NCBI RefSeq assembly: GCF_029783845.1
Contig: NZ_LWID01000001.1
Span: 372,001-436,000, forward strand
DNA length: 64,000 nt
Reading direction: 5' to 3'
Source: Volucribacter amazonae
Lineage (GTDB): Bacteria > Pseudomonadota > Gammaproteobacteria > Enterobacterales > Pasteurellaceae
Of the stretch, positions 23,670 to 31,779 are shown piece after piece. Position numbers and translations under genes: made by a program. Each line of letters begins with the position of its first letter. Position 1 is the stretch's first letter. The notes below the pieces were generated by a model. The model did no database searches and had not been told where the DNA came from. It saw only the letters and a program-made list of their open reading frames with translations.

Positions 23670-24442
23670 AATGGCACGTCCTCACCGTCAATACCGTCAT
23701 CACGAATTTGCTGTTGATTAAGTTTATCTTTGAGTTTTTTCAACACTTTCTCCGTCATCGCCTTTGGAATACTTTCAATATTTTTCACGCCACAAGCCGC
23801 CAGCAAGCCGTCCATATTTGATGAAGTTACCTCAACTAATTGCTTAATTTCCTCGATTTGTTCGGCGGAAATAAGCTCAATCGCTTGTCCTTCAAGGATA
23901 TTTGCTTTAGGGGTAACATTGATCGGCTCTTTGTTATTTTCTGCAATGCGATCAGCTTCATCTTGATCATAAATCCCTGTAAACCCAAAGGCTAATCTTG
24001 CACATTGAATCATCGCTTTATGACGTAACATTCGTTTAGGGTGGGTTTGCCAAGGTCCCATATTACGATAGCACTCGCTCATATATTCCGTAACTGAAAT
24101 GGGTTTGGAACGGTCTTTACGGTAAATGCGACAAGTGCATTTTTCATCATCAAGATCAAATTCAATGCCGTCAAACTGCGGATTTTCGTTTAGAATTCTT
24201 GCCCAACCATCCACCCCAACAATCGGGACAATGCCGTTATTTTTATCAGGGAAAGCGTAAATTTCTTTTGTCCAAGGATTAAGCCCATATTGATTAGCCA
24301 CGATTAAGAGTGCTGTCATTTGGCTATCATTCACATTGCCTTTAAATGCGGTATTTTTTAGGGTTAGCATTAAATCTGAACCATCAGCAATTTCAAACCG
24401 ATTGGCAAGTTTTTGAGTTAGGGATTGAAGTGTTGTTGACAT
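23666..24442 (-). CDS. bet: Phage recombination protein Bet (single-strand annealase)
   Basis: 258 residues. Family motifs include MTALLIVANQYGLNPWTKEIYAFPDK, GIVPIVGVDGWARILNENPQFDG, CRIYRKDRSKPISVTEYMSEC and GPWQTHPKRMLRHKAMIQCARLAFGFTGIYDQDEA, all typical of lambda Beta/RecT-type annealases. It binds resected single strands and promotes annealing, partnering with the YqaJ exonuclease downstream. The C-terminal 80 residues are variable. A terminator made of paired uptake signals precedes the gene, so Bet probably has its own promoter in the 24443-24475 gap or relies on read-through. Confidence 0.9.
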   Translation of the reverse strand: MSTTLQSLTQKLANRFEIADGSDLMLTLKNTAFKGNVNDSQMTALLIVANQYGLNPWTKEIYAFPDKNNGIVPIVGVDGWARILNENPQFDGIEFDLDDEKCTCRIYRKDRSKPISVTEYMSECYRNMGPWQTHPKRMLRHKAMIQCARLAFGFTGIYDQDEADRIAENNKEPINVTPKANILEGQAIELISAEQIEEIKQLVEVTSSNMDGLLAACGVKNIESIPKAMTEKVLKKLKDKLNQQQIRDDGIDGEDVPL

Positions 24443-24475
24443 AATATTTCCTCTGCTAAGTTAAATTTAGGGTAT

Positions 24476-24514
24476 AAAAAACCGCACTTGCCTAAAATCA
24501 AGTGTAAGTGCGGT
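24476..24514 (-). terminator. Terminator formed by two inverted uptake signals
   Basis: ACCGCACTT (24481-24489) and AAGTGCGGT (24506-24514) form the stem; on the minus strand a T run (GGTTTTTTATA) follows. Paired uptake signals commonly serve as terminators in Pasteurellaceae. It lies after the truncated gene at 24582. Confidence 0.7.
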
Positions 24515-24581
24515 TGGTTTTTGGAAAGTTTTTCAGAATGAATTTAAGGTTTGACGTGAAGTGATAATGCTATATTTTTTA

Positions 24582-24978
24582 TCAATTCAACTTCGTCAAT
24601 CTTATCCCCTGATAATTTAATGCTTTAACAGGGGCAAAATAAGCTCTGGCTTGTTCTACTGTACCTGTAAATGGAATTTGTAGCATAAAATTAAAAACGG
24701 GCTGATGATGTTCTGAGCTTTGATTCTCTGATTGTACTGCTGTTTGGTTTGCCTGCGGTTCTGGAGTAACGGCGTGAGCTTGTGCGTTAGTGTTAGCTTG
24801 TGCGTTAGTTTTCGCCTCAATCTCTGCTTTGAGTTGTGCCTCACGCTCCGCTTTTTCTCTTGCCTCTTGTTCGGCTTTCGTTTTGATTTCAAGCTCTCGT
24901 TGTTTTTCAGCTTCAACACGCTCAGCAATGATTTGTTCAATATCATCTTGACCAGCAATTAATTTGACTTCATCACTA
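24582..24978 (-). pseudogene. Phage coiled-coil protein, N-terminus cut off by IS630
   Basis: About 131 residues remain. The region beginning KLIAGQDDIEQIIAERVEAEKQ is a long charged coiled coil with Ala/Glu/Lys repeats (KAEQEAREKAEREAQLKAEIE), then a linker rich in Gln, Asn and Ala, and a C-terminal domain ending FTGTVEQARAYFAPVKALNYQGIRLTKLN. The frame runs into IS630 copy 1 at 24978; its real N-terminus is missing and is not found on the far side of the IS. Proteins of this build often sit beside exo-bet genes in phages. I do not know the function. Confidence 0.6.
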
Positions 24979-25864
24979 TAGTAAAATCTAATTAAATACG
25001 CTACAATATTCACATGGCATACTCAAAAGACTACCGACAAATGATATTAGCCAAACTCAAAGGAGGCGCAAGCTTTCGAGAATTGGCACAAGAGTTTCAG
25101 CTCAGTACTAACACCATCCAGAGATGGAAGAAAAACCCTGAGCGAAAGAAACGTATTGTTAAACCTTATAAGATTGATAATGACCTCCTCAAAGCCGATG
25201 TTGAAGCTTATCCCGATGATTATCAATGGCAGCGAGCACAGCGTTTAGGTTGTAGCCAAAACGCCATTTGTACGGCTTTAAAAAGGCTCGGAATAACACG
25301 TAAAAAAAGACGTTAGCACATTCTCAAGCAGATACTGAAAAACGAAAGTATTTTCTTAATGCGCTAAAAGCATTTAAAAAAGCGGGGAGAAAAATCATTT
25401 ATTTAGATGAAAGCGGTTTTAAAATGCATGACAACAGACCGCATGGGTATGCTCAAAGAGGTAAGCCTTGTCTTAGCCAATCCAACTGGCAACTTAAAAA
25501 CCAGAGCAATGCCATCGGTGCTGTGCTTAATCAACAGCTGTTTGCTGTGGGGCTGTATGATTGCAGTATTAATAGCGATGTTTTCCATGGTTGGGTCGAG
25601 CAGTTATTACTTCCGCAACTTCCTGATAACAGTGTTATTGTGATGGATAATGCCGCTTTTCATAAAGGTTCAGACACAAAAGCATTGATAGAAGCCGCGG
25701 GGCACACCATTCTCTGGCTCCCACCTTACAGTCCTGACCTTAATCCAATTGAGCGTACTTGGGCTTGGATAAAGCAAAAACGCAAAGAGTGGCAGTTAAA
25801 TTGTATTGACAGTCTATTCTTTTATTTTATGTGGTTATGTGGTGATTTTTAATGGGGTTTACTA
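24979..25864 (+). mobile_element. IS630-family insertion sequence, copy 1
   Basis: 886 bp bounded by TA dinucleotides (24977-24978 and 25865-25866) with terminal TAGTAAAA / TTTTACTA-type ends (right end shows a T-to-G variant). Two more 886-bp copies are at 31780 and 51324. The gene on each side is truncated, and the two truncated genes are unrelated, which points to recombination at this copy rather than simple insertion. Confidence 0.88.
25014..25852 (+). CDS. IS630-family transposase, two frames joined by -1 frameshift (copy 1)
   Basis: Frame A (25014-25316, 100 residues) carries the helix-turn-helix domain (GGASFRELAQEFQLSTNTIQRWKK) and ends LGITRKKRR. A -1 shift in the A7-G run at 25302-25309 continues into frame B: HSQADTEKRKYFLNALKAFKKAG, then the DDE residues in IIYLDESGF, VIVMDNAAFHKG and LPPYSPDLNPIERTWAWIKQKRKE. 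The second aspartate and the final glutamate are spaced as in IS630/Tc1 enzymes. Both frames are open, so this copy may be active. The last residues run to a stop 12 bp before the terminal repeat. Confidence 0.85.
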
Positions 25865-26694
25865 TATATTTTTCCTAACGACTCTCTCTCCGCCCAACGA
25901 ACATAATCTGCTGGAAAGAAAGGTTTATCTGCTATGCCTGAACGCTCTATATCAATATTTAATAGCAACGCCAATACCCCTGCTTCAAATGACCAATAAC
26001 CAAAAAAGAATTCTTCACAATCTTTATGGTAATTATACCAATAAGTGTCTTTATTACTTTTATACCAATCTTTTAAGTATTGGATTAATAACCTTTCACG
26101 TTCAGAATCAATTTTGCTTTGTACTAATTCAGGAAAATAACGATAACAGGCTTTTGGAAAAAAAGGCTTATCAGCCACGGCTAAAGCCCCTTGATAACCT
26201 AAAAAATCAAGTAAGGCTTTCATTGGCGGATCGACATAAGGTAGGGGATCATTTTCATCACTACCGCCAAGCTATTGTGGAATATGCATTAAGGTTTCTT
26301 GATCATTGACTAATCCCGCTAACCCTAGTAACCATAAAATATAAGCATAACTATCTGCTTCATATAAATAGAGTTTATCATCTGGGAATTCCAGATCAAA
26401 ATGACGATGAAAACGTTTTAACATTTGGCGAGTTTCACTAATAACAATATCTTTATTTTCACCCGCAGAATAGAGTAACTGACAAAGCTCCATTTGACTA
26501 TTTATTTGACGCCAACTTAATGAACGGTAATAAGAATTTAATCTATTCGGATCATCAGGATCCTCTTTTATATAATCAGGGGCAATTATTGAAAATACAT
26601 CTTTTTTCTTATTTTTAATTAAATAAGTTTTGTAATCTTGCATATGATTCTCTTTTAAAAATATAGCCCACTTTTTTATTTCAAATTCACTCAT
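25865..26694 (-). pseudogene. PoNi-type immunity gene B, amber-mutated and truncated by IS630
   Basis: It is a close paralogue of the gene at 26855-27679. The N-terminal 140 residues (26272-26694) are open, then a TAG at 26273-26275 replaces the tryptophan codon of the paralogue (IPQ-stop-LGG against IPQWLGG). The rest of the C-terminal domain continues in frame (FFGYWSFEAGVLALLLNIDIERSGIADKPFFPADYVRWA) and runs into IS630 at 25864, losing its natural end. Proteins of this type (DUF1910/DUF1911, PoNi) protect against PoNe nuclease toxins delivered to neighbours. This copy can make at most the N-terminal half. Confidence 0.7.
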
Positions 26695-26698
26695 TAAT

Positions 26699-26821
26699 TT
26701 ACTCCTTAATTGGAATTGTACCTACGATTTTAACATCTTTACCTTTATCGACTAATTTATAAATCTCAACAACTTTACCATTTTCATCAACAATCATTAG
26801 CCATTTTTCATCGCCATATAA
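26699..26821 (-). pseudogene. Toxin-tip-like short frame before immunity gene B
   Basis: The frame reads FLFLLYGDEKWLMIVDENG, KVVEIYKLVDKGKDVKIVGT and ends IPIKE, with the stop 4 bp before the immunity gene start. It has no ATG at the proper place and looks like the last 40 residues of a longer toxin. An almost identical frame precedes immunity gene A (27695-27826). Orphan toxin ends next to immunity genes are typical of polymorphic-toxin loci (Rhs, CDI or T6SS effectors). It could instead be a tiny gene with an unusual start. Confidence 0.5.
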
Positions 26822-26822
26822 C

Positions 26823-26850
26823 AAAAAGAGGAAGCCAAGCTCCCTCTAAT
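26823..26850 (-). terminator. Terminator-like hairpin after immunity gene A
   Basis: On the minus strand GAGGGAGC-TTG-GCTTCCTC is followed by TTTTTG, 5 bp after the immunity stop. A weaker copy is at 27807-27830, before the other tip. The hairpin overlaps the possible upstream coding end of the toxin-like tip. Confidence 0.6.
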
Positions 26851-26854
26851 AATA

Positions 26855-27679
26855 TTACCCCCTAATCTCTCTCGCCCAACGAACATAATCTGCTGGAAAG
26901 AAAGGTTTTTCTGCGATACCTGAACGTTCTATATCAATATTTAATAGCAACGCCAATGCCCCCGCCTCAAATGCCCAATAACCGAAAAAGAATTTTCCGT
27001 CATTTCGCTTATGTCTATCATACCAATAAGTGTCTTTATTACATTTATACCAATCTTTTAAATATTGGATTAATAGCTTTTCACGTTCAGAATCAATTTT
27101 GCTTTGTACTAATTCAGGAAAATAACGATAGCAGGCTTTTGGAAAAAAAGGCTTATCTGCCACTGATAAAGCCCCTTGATAACCTAAAAAATCAAGTAAG
27201 GCTTTCATTGGCGGATCGACATAAGGTAGGGGATCATTTTCATCACTACCGCCAAGCCATTGTGGAATACGTATTAAGGTTTCTTGATCATTGACTAATA
27301 CTGCTAACCCTAGTAACCATAAAATATAAGCATAACTATCTGCTTCATATAAATAGAGTTTATCATCTGGGAATTCTAGATCAAAATGACGATGAAAACG
27401 TTGTAACATTTGACGGGTTTCGCTAATAACGACTTCTTTATTTTCTCCAGCTGAATAGAGTAATAAACAAAGTTCTAATTGTTCACTAGCTTGATCCCAA
27501 TTTAATAAACGGTAATAACGAGCCAAACGATCTGGATCTTTATCATCATTTTGAATATAGTCTGGAGCTTTAATTTTGGAAAGATCTGTATTTTTACTCT
27601 CTAATAAAAAACTTTTATATTCTTCCATTTGTTTCTCTTTTAGAAAAATATCGCGTTTTATTTTTTCAAATTGGTTCAT
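26855..27679 (-). CDS. PoNi-type immunity protein A (DUF1910/DUF1911)
   Basis: 274 residues. The N-terminal helical half contains LARYYRLLNWDQASEQLELC and YSAGENKEVVISETRQML. The C-terminal half has the DUF1911 signature: YLKDWYKCNKDTYWYDRHK, FFFGYWAFEAGALALLLNID and KPFFPADYVRWAR. PoNi proteins bind and block PoNe DNase toxins used in contact-dependent competition. No full toxin gene lies nearby, so this is probably an orphan immunity gene, kept for protection against kin carrying the toxin. The start ATG at 27679 is preceded by AGAGGAGTAAAA, a good ribosome-binding site. Confidence 0.75.
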   Translation of the reverse strand: MNQFEKIKRDIFLKEKQMEEYKSFLLESKNTDLSKIKAPDYIQNDDKDPDRLARYYRLLNWDQASEQLELCLLLYSAGENKEVVISETRQMLQRFHRHFDLEFPDDKLYLYEADSYAYILWLLGLAVLVNDQETLIRIPQWLGGSDENDPLPYVDPPMKALLDFLGYQGALSVADKPFFPKACYRYFPELVQSKIDSEREKLLIQYLKDWYKCNKDTYWYDRHKRNDGKFFFGYWAFEAGALALLLNIDIERSGIAEKPFFPADYVRWAREIRG

Positions 27680-27694
27680 TTTTACTCCTCTTTT

Positions 27695-27826
27695 TTACTT
27701 TATAGGGACAGTCCCAATAACTTTAGCATCCTTACCTAATTGATAAATTTCAACCACTTTACCATTTTCATCAACAATCATTAACCATTTTTCATCGACA
27801 TATAATAAAAAGAGGAAGCCAAGCTC
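27695..27826 (-). pseudogene. Toxin-tip-like short frame before immunity gene A
   Basis: The frame reads ELGFLFLLYVDEKWLMIVD, ENGKVVEIYQLGKDAKVIG and ends TVPIK. It closely matches the frame at 26699-26821, with a small difference near YQLGKD against YKLVDKGKD. The stop lies 15 bp before the immunity start. No credible start codon is seen; probably the residue of a toxin C-terminus displaced by recombination. Confidence 0.5.
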
Positions 27827-27830
27827 CCCT

Positions 27831-28263
27831 ATTAATAATATTCTCTCTTAATTTCTATCCTAATACAGATCTTTGAGAATAGCGATCTAAACTGAAAAAG
27901 TTTCAGTAGTTTTCAGTTAAAAATGATCTGAAAAATTAACATAAATTCATAACATACTGATAAATAATAATATTTTATATTTTACGTCATCTTTGATTGC
28001 TTTTTGATTGTTTTTTATTCGTTTTGGTGGCTGTTACAGCCACTAGATTTTTTTATAAAAAGCCTCTCAAAAATACACAACAGCCACTGAACAGCCACCA
28101 GTGAAATTTAATGCAAATTTTAGGCAGTCAAAAAATAAAATTTAAACAGAGAAAAAAGAGGGATTGAAAAGCAAAAAATCCTTGCTAATAAGTAAAATTA
28201 ACGAACTTTAAATCAAAGGAAGTAAAAATATGAGTTAAGATAAGTAATTGATTTTATTGAGCA
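27831..28263. other. Gene-free interval left of the tRNA cluster
   Basis: I see no gene. A CTAATACAGATC stretch (27860-27871) matches the outer end of the IS1016-like element at 49475. A hairpin GTGGCTG-TTA-CAGCCAC (28027-28043) with a T run follows, and CAGCCAC recurs at 28082 and 28093. A CTGAAA...TTTCAG pair lies near 27892-27908. The interval probably contains old module debris. Confidence 0.4.
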
Positions 28264-28337
28264 TGGAGGCGTGTCCCGGAGTCGAACCGAGCTACATGGA
28301 TTTGCAATCCAGTGCATAACCGCTTTGCTAACACGCC
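28264..28337 (-). tRNA. tRNA-Cys (anticodon GCA)
   Basis: 74 nt with encoded CCA (28264-28266). The acceptor GGCGTGT/ACACGCC, D loop AGCAAAGCGG, anticodon loop TTGCAAA and T arm CGGTTCGACTCCG are readable. Confidence 0.96.
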
Positions 28338-28360
28338 TGATTAAAAGGGATATTTTTGAA

Positions 28361-28447
28361 TGGTGCCCGAGGGCGGACTTGAACCGCCACAGCCCGAAAG
28401 CCGAGGGATTTTAAATCCCTTGTGTCTACCGATTTCACCACTCGGGC
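28361..28447 (-). tRNA. tRNA-Leu (anticodon TAA)
   Basis: 87 nt, class II with a long variable arm (TCGGCTTTCGGGCTG). Acceptor GCCCGAG/CTCGGGC, anticodon stem GGGAT with loop TTTAAAA, T arm GCGGTTCAAGTCCGC and encoded CCA are readable. Confidence 0.96.
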
Positions 28448-28449
28448 AA

Positions 28450-28525
<76 letters not shown>

Positions 28526-28646
28526 TAATTTTGTTTAACCCATTGTGCTAAACAACGAGGTGCATTTTACTGATTTATTCCGTTCAGTCAAATAAATTTT
28601 GTGAAATCTTTTGCTAAACGCTTAAAAAAAATTCAATCTGCTTAAT

Positions 28647-29204
28647 TTACGTTTCAATATCATCTAATAAGCTACCTTTAGCGGCTTTTAGATATTGTAA
28701 CATTGACCAAACCGTTAATATCGCAGCAATATATAAAAAGATTACACCGATAATTTCCATTAAGGGACTTTGTCGCCATAATAAGGCAATTAAAGATAGC
28801 ATTTGTGCCGTCGTTTTTACTTTGCCTAACCAAGATACAGCTACTTTGCTACGACTTCCTATTTCAGCCATCCATTCTCTCAAGGCAGAAATAATAATTT
28901 CCCGTGAAATCATAATAATCGCTGGAATGGTAATCCAAAAAGAATGATGATATTCCACAACTAATACTAAGGCTGCCGCCACCATAACTTTATCCGCTAC
29001 GGGATCGAGAAAAGCCCCAAAACGGGTGGTTTGTTTCCATTTGCGAGCCAAATAACCATCTAGCCAATCTGTTATTGAAGCTAGCATAAAAATAAGTGCT
29101 GTGGCAAAGGGCGCCCAAGTAAAAGGTAAATAAAATACAAGAATAAAAATGGGAATTAATACCACACGAAATAAGGTTAAAAAGGTGGGAATATTTAATT
29201 TCAT
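28647..29204 (-). CDS. pgsA: CDP-diacylglycerol-glycerol-3-phosphate 3-phosphatidyltransferase
   Basis: 185 residues from the ATG at 29204 (MKLNIPTFLTLFRVVLIP), which has TAGGTG about 9 bp upstream; the frame opens five codons earlier at a less likely start. The CDP-alcohol phosphotransferase motif is clear (DWLDGYLARKW...GAFLDPVADK, D-G-x2-A-R-x8-G-x3-D-x3-D). It has four to five membrane segments. It makes phosphatidylglycerol phosphate, precursor of phosphatidylglycerol and cardiolipin, in the inner membrane. The tRNA Gly-Leu-Cys cluster follows, matching the pgsA-glyW-cysT-leuZ arrangement of enterobacteria apart from the order of the last two. Confidence 0.93.
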   Translation of the reverse strand: MKLNIPTFLTLFRVVLIPIFILVFYLPFTWAPFATALIFMLASITDWLDGYLARKWKQTTRFGAFLDPVADKVMVAAALVLVVEYHHSFWITIPAIIMISREIIISALREWMAEIGSRSKVAVSWLGKVKTTAQMLSLIALLWRQSPLMEIIGVIFLYIAAILTVWSMLQYLKAAKGSLLDDIET

Positions 29205-29255
29205 GCTACACCTAATCAAATTTGAGTTAAAAATTTTGCAAAAATAGACCGCACT

Positions 29256-29870
29256 TTATTGATGCTTTTGTTGCAAATAGCGTTCTACCGTATCAACAAT
29301 CGCTTGGGTTTGTGTATCAATTTCAATATTCACTTTATCGCCAAGTTTTCTTTTACCAATTAAGGTACGATTTAAGGTTTCAGGGATCAAATTAACACAA
29401 AATGATTGCTGAGTTACCTCACCAATAGTTAAACTAATGCCATCAACGGCAATAAAGCCTTTTGCTAAAATATATTTCATTATGGCTTGTTGTGGTAACT
29501 TGAGCCAAAGTTGATAATTATGTTCACTACGAATAATTTGGCTCACTTCAGCCGTACAAAATATATGCCCCGATAAAAGATGCCCACCAATTTCATCGCC
29601 CATTTTCATGGCTCGTTCAATATTCACAAAATCCCCCACATTTACTTCCCCTAAATTTGTTATTCTTAGGGTTTCTTGCATCAAATCAAAACTAATTTGA
29701 TCGCCGTCAATGTGGGTTACGGTTAAACACACCCCATTATGTGCCACAGAAGCGCCTATTGTTAAATTCTCACACATTTCCTGTGGCATTTTAATGCAGT
29801 GTGTTTTAAAATCCTGTTTTTCGCTGATCGCCACGATTTGGGCGACACCTTGAACAATTCCTGTAAACAT
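29256..29870 (-). CDS. ribE: Riboflavin synthase, alpha subunit
   Basis: 204 residues made of two similar lumazine-binding barrels. Repeat 1 starts MFTGIVQGVAQI and contains GASVAHNGVCLTV; repeat 2 contains GHLLSGHIFCTAEV and GFIAVDGISLTI. It converts two 6,7-dimethyl-8-ribityllumazine molecules to riboflavin and a pyrimidinedione in the cytoplasm. It is divergent from mdtK, as in enterobacteria. An uptake signal overlaps its stop region (29248-29256). Confidence 0.94.
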   Translation of the reverse strand: MFTGIVQGVAQIVAISEKQDFKTHCIKMPQEMCENLTIGASVAHNGVCLTVTHIDGDQISFDLMQETLRITNLGEVNVGDFVNIERAMKMGDEIGGHLLSGHIFCTAEVSQIIRSEHNYQLWLKLPQQAIMKYILAKGFIAVDGISLTIGEVTQQSFCVNLIPETLNRTLIGKRKLGDKVNIEIDTQTQAIVDTVERYLQQKHQ

Positions 29871-29942
29871 ATTGTTCTCTCAATTTAACCAAAAATATAT
29901 TGCAATTATAGACTGATTTAGTAAATTTTTTAATGTTATTTT

Positions 29943-31337
29943 ATGAAAAAAACCTTTTCTTCTTCCTCTTATCAGCAAATAAGACAATTAATTTATATTG
30001 CCTTTCCCATTTTATTAGCACAAATTGCCCAAAACTCCATGGGATTAGTGGATACCATTATGGCAGGGCGAGTAAGTGCAGCGGATATGGCAGCAATTTC
30101 CGTAGGAGCATCAATTTGGTTACCGCTGGTTCTGTTTGGTCAAGGCTTATTACTGGCTTTACCGCCCACCATATCCTATCTTAATGGTTCAGGGCAACGG
30201 CAACGCATTGCTCATCAAATTCGGCAAGGCATTTGGATTGTCCTCATCAGTTGCCTTCCTTTAGGATTATTAATTTATCATAGTGATATTTTAATCCACT
30301 TTATGCAAATGGAAACACATTTAGCCGATATTACCATTGGTTATTTAAAAGCAATGCTATGGGGATTGCCTGCTTATTTGTTACTGATTAATTTTCGTGG
30401 TTTAAATGACGGCTTAGCCAAAACCAAACCCGCAATGGTCATTACTTTGCTAGGTTTGTTAATCAATATTCCGCTTAATTATATTTTTATTTATGGCAAA
30501 TTGGGCTTGCCTGCCTTTGGTGCAGTAGGTTGTGGCATTGCTACGGCGATTGTGAATTGGTTAATGTGTATTATGATGATTCTTTATTGTAAGCACGCCA
30601 GTCATCAACGAGATTTACAATTATTTGTGAAAATTATTGAAAAACCGCATTTACCTACCATAAAAAAATTACTCAATTTAGGTTTCCCCATTGCACTCGC
30701 TCTATGTGGTGAAGTGGCATTATTTGCGTTAGCTTCACTATTCTTATCGCCATTGGGGGCAACAACCGTCGCCGCTCACCAAGTAGCATTAAATACCAGC
30801 TCCTTTATTTTTATGTTACCTATGTCATTAGGTATGGCAACCACCATTTTAGTCGGACAACGCCTTGGCGAAGGCTCACCTGCTCGTGCCAAACAAATTA
30901 CCTATACCGCCATAGGTGTCGGTCTATTTATCGCCGTCATTACCGCCAGCTGTACCGTCTTATTTCGTTATCAAATTGCCGCAATTTTTATCAAAGAAAT
31001 AGAGGTTATCGCTATTTCTGCTTATTTATTGTTATTAGCGGCGTTATATCAATTTTCAGATACGATTCAAGTGGTAGTAAGCGGCGCATTAAGAGGCTAT
31101 AAAGATACTAAAGCCATTCTTTATATTACATTATTTTGTTACTGGATAATTGGTATGCCTTTAGGATACTTGCTAGCGATGACCGATATATTTGTTCCCC
31201 ATTTAGGGGCGGCAGGATTTTGGTTTGGTTTTATTGTCAGCTTAACTTTAGCAGCAATTTTATTATTTTATCGTATGCGAAAATTACAAAGTATGCCTGA
31301 ACAGGTGTTACTTGCTAAGTTAGAGAAAATAAAATAA
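29943..31337 (+). CDS. mdtK: MATE-family multidrug efflux protein
   Basis: 464 residues with 12 predicted membrane segments in two halves, the normal NorM/MdtK plan. Signature stretches include LLAQIAQNSMGLVDTIMAG, WLPLVLFGQGLLLALPP and TVAAHQVALNTSSFIFMLPMSLGMATTILVGQ. It is a sodium- or proton-coupled exporter of cationic drugs in the inner membrane. The ATG at 29943 is preceded by AATGTTATTTT and lacks a strong ribosome-binding site. An uptake signal immediately follows the stop. Confidence 0.92.
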   Translation: MKKTFSSSSYQQIRQLIYIAFPILLAQIAQNSMGLVDTIMAGRVSAADMAAISVGASIWLPLVLFGQGLLLALPPTISYLNGSGQRQRIAHQIRQGIWIVLISCLPLGLLIYHSDILIHFMQMETHLADITIGYLKAMLWGLPAYLLLINFRGLNDGLAKTKPAMVITLLGLLINIPLNYIFIYGKLGLPAFGAVGCGIATAIVNWLMCIMMILYCKHASHQRDLQLFVKIIEKPHLPTIKKLLNLGFPIALALCGEVALFALASLFLSPLGATTVAAHQVALNTSSFIFMLPMSLGMATTILVGQRLGEGSPARAKQITYTAIGVGLFIAVITASCTVLFRYQIAAIFIKEIEVIAISAYLLLLAALYQFSDTIQVVVSGALRGYKDTKAILYITLFCYWIIGMPLGYLLAMTDIFVPHLGAAGFWFGFIVSLTLAAILLFYRMRKLQSMPEQVLLAKLEKIK

Positions 31338-31779
31338 GAAAAGTGCGGTTTATTTTAAGATTTTTTTGCTGTTAATTCTCCGCCTTGGTTAACAGTTTTT
31401 TCCCGTTGGACGACTTACTTTCTTTGCTTATCAGAAGACAGAATAATAAAAACGCTAATTTATTGATATTTAAAGTGAATACTGTCTTCTGTCATCAGTC
31501 CTCTGTTATCTGACCAGCAGAAATATGCCTATGGTTCTAAGTTTTACACAGGGAATTTTTAAGGGGGAAAGATCGGAAATATCTATATTTTAGGAAAAAA
31601 TTAAAAAATTGACCGCACTTTAGAACAAAACTAAAACTTAAAAATAATTTATTATCAATAACTTACCGCAAAAATAACAATAACGTTCCCTTATCCCCCT
31701 TAAAAAGCCCAGCCTGAGCTTAGAACGATAGAATAATTTTGACTGTTTGAGCGTAGCGAGTTCCAAAATTATTCGTATA
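31338..31779. other. Intergenic repeats between mdtK and IS630 copy 2
   Basis: There is no gene. It holds two uptake signals (31341 and 31612), an inverted pair TCAGAAGACAGAATA / AATACTGTCTTCTGT (about 31430-31500) and the left arm of a large hairpin repeat (31702-31779) into which the IS is inserted. Confidence 0.6.

Larger units (their letters stand above)
21670..24978. mobile_element. Left part of the guaA-targeting island (Bet/YqaJ module)
   Basis: It begins with a guaA attachment-site copy and a 16-bp repeat (21750-21765) shared with the integrase end at 53002-53017. All genes are minus-strand and phage-like: AlpA, small proteins, a collapsed cytosine methyltransferase, a frameshifted gene, YqaJ exonuclease and Bet annealase. 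It stops abruptly at IS630 copy 1, in the middle of a gene. The matching integrase end lies 27 kb away at 52210-53213. Confidence 0.7.

Noticed and set aside
25407..25643. Extra frames inside the IS630 copies
   Set aside because: They recur in all copies in the wrong frame or strand relative to the DDE residues, so they are shadows of the transposase.
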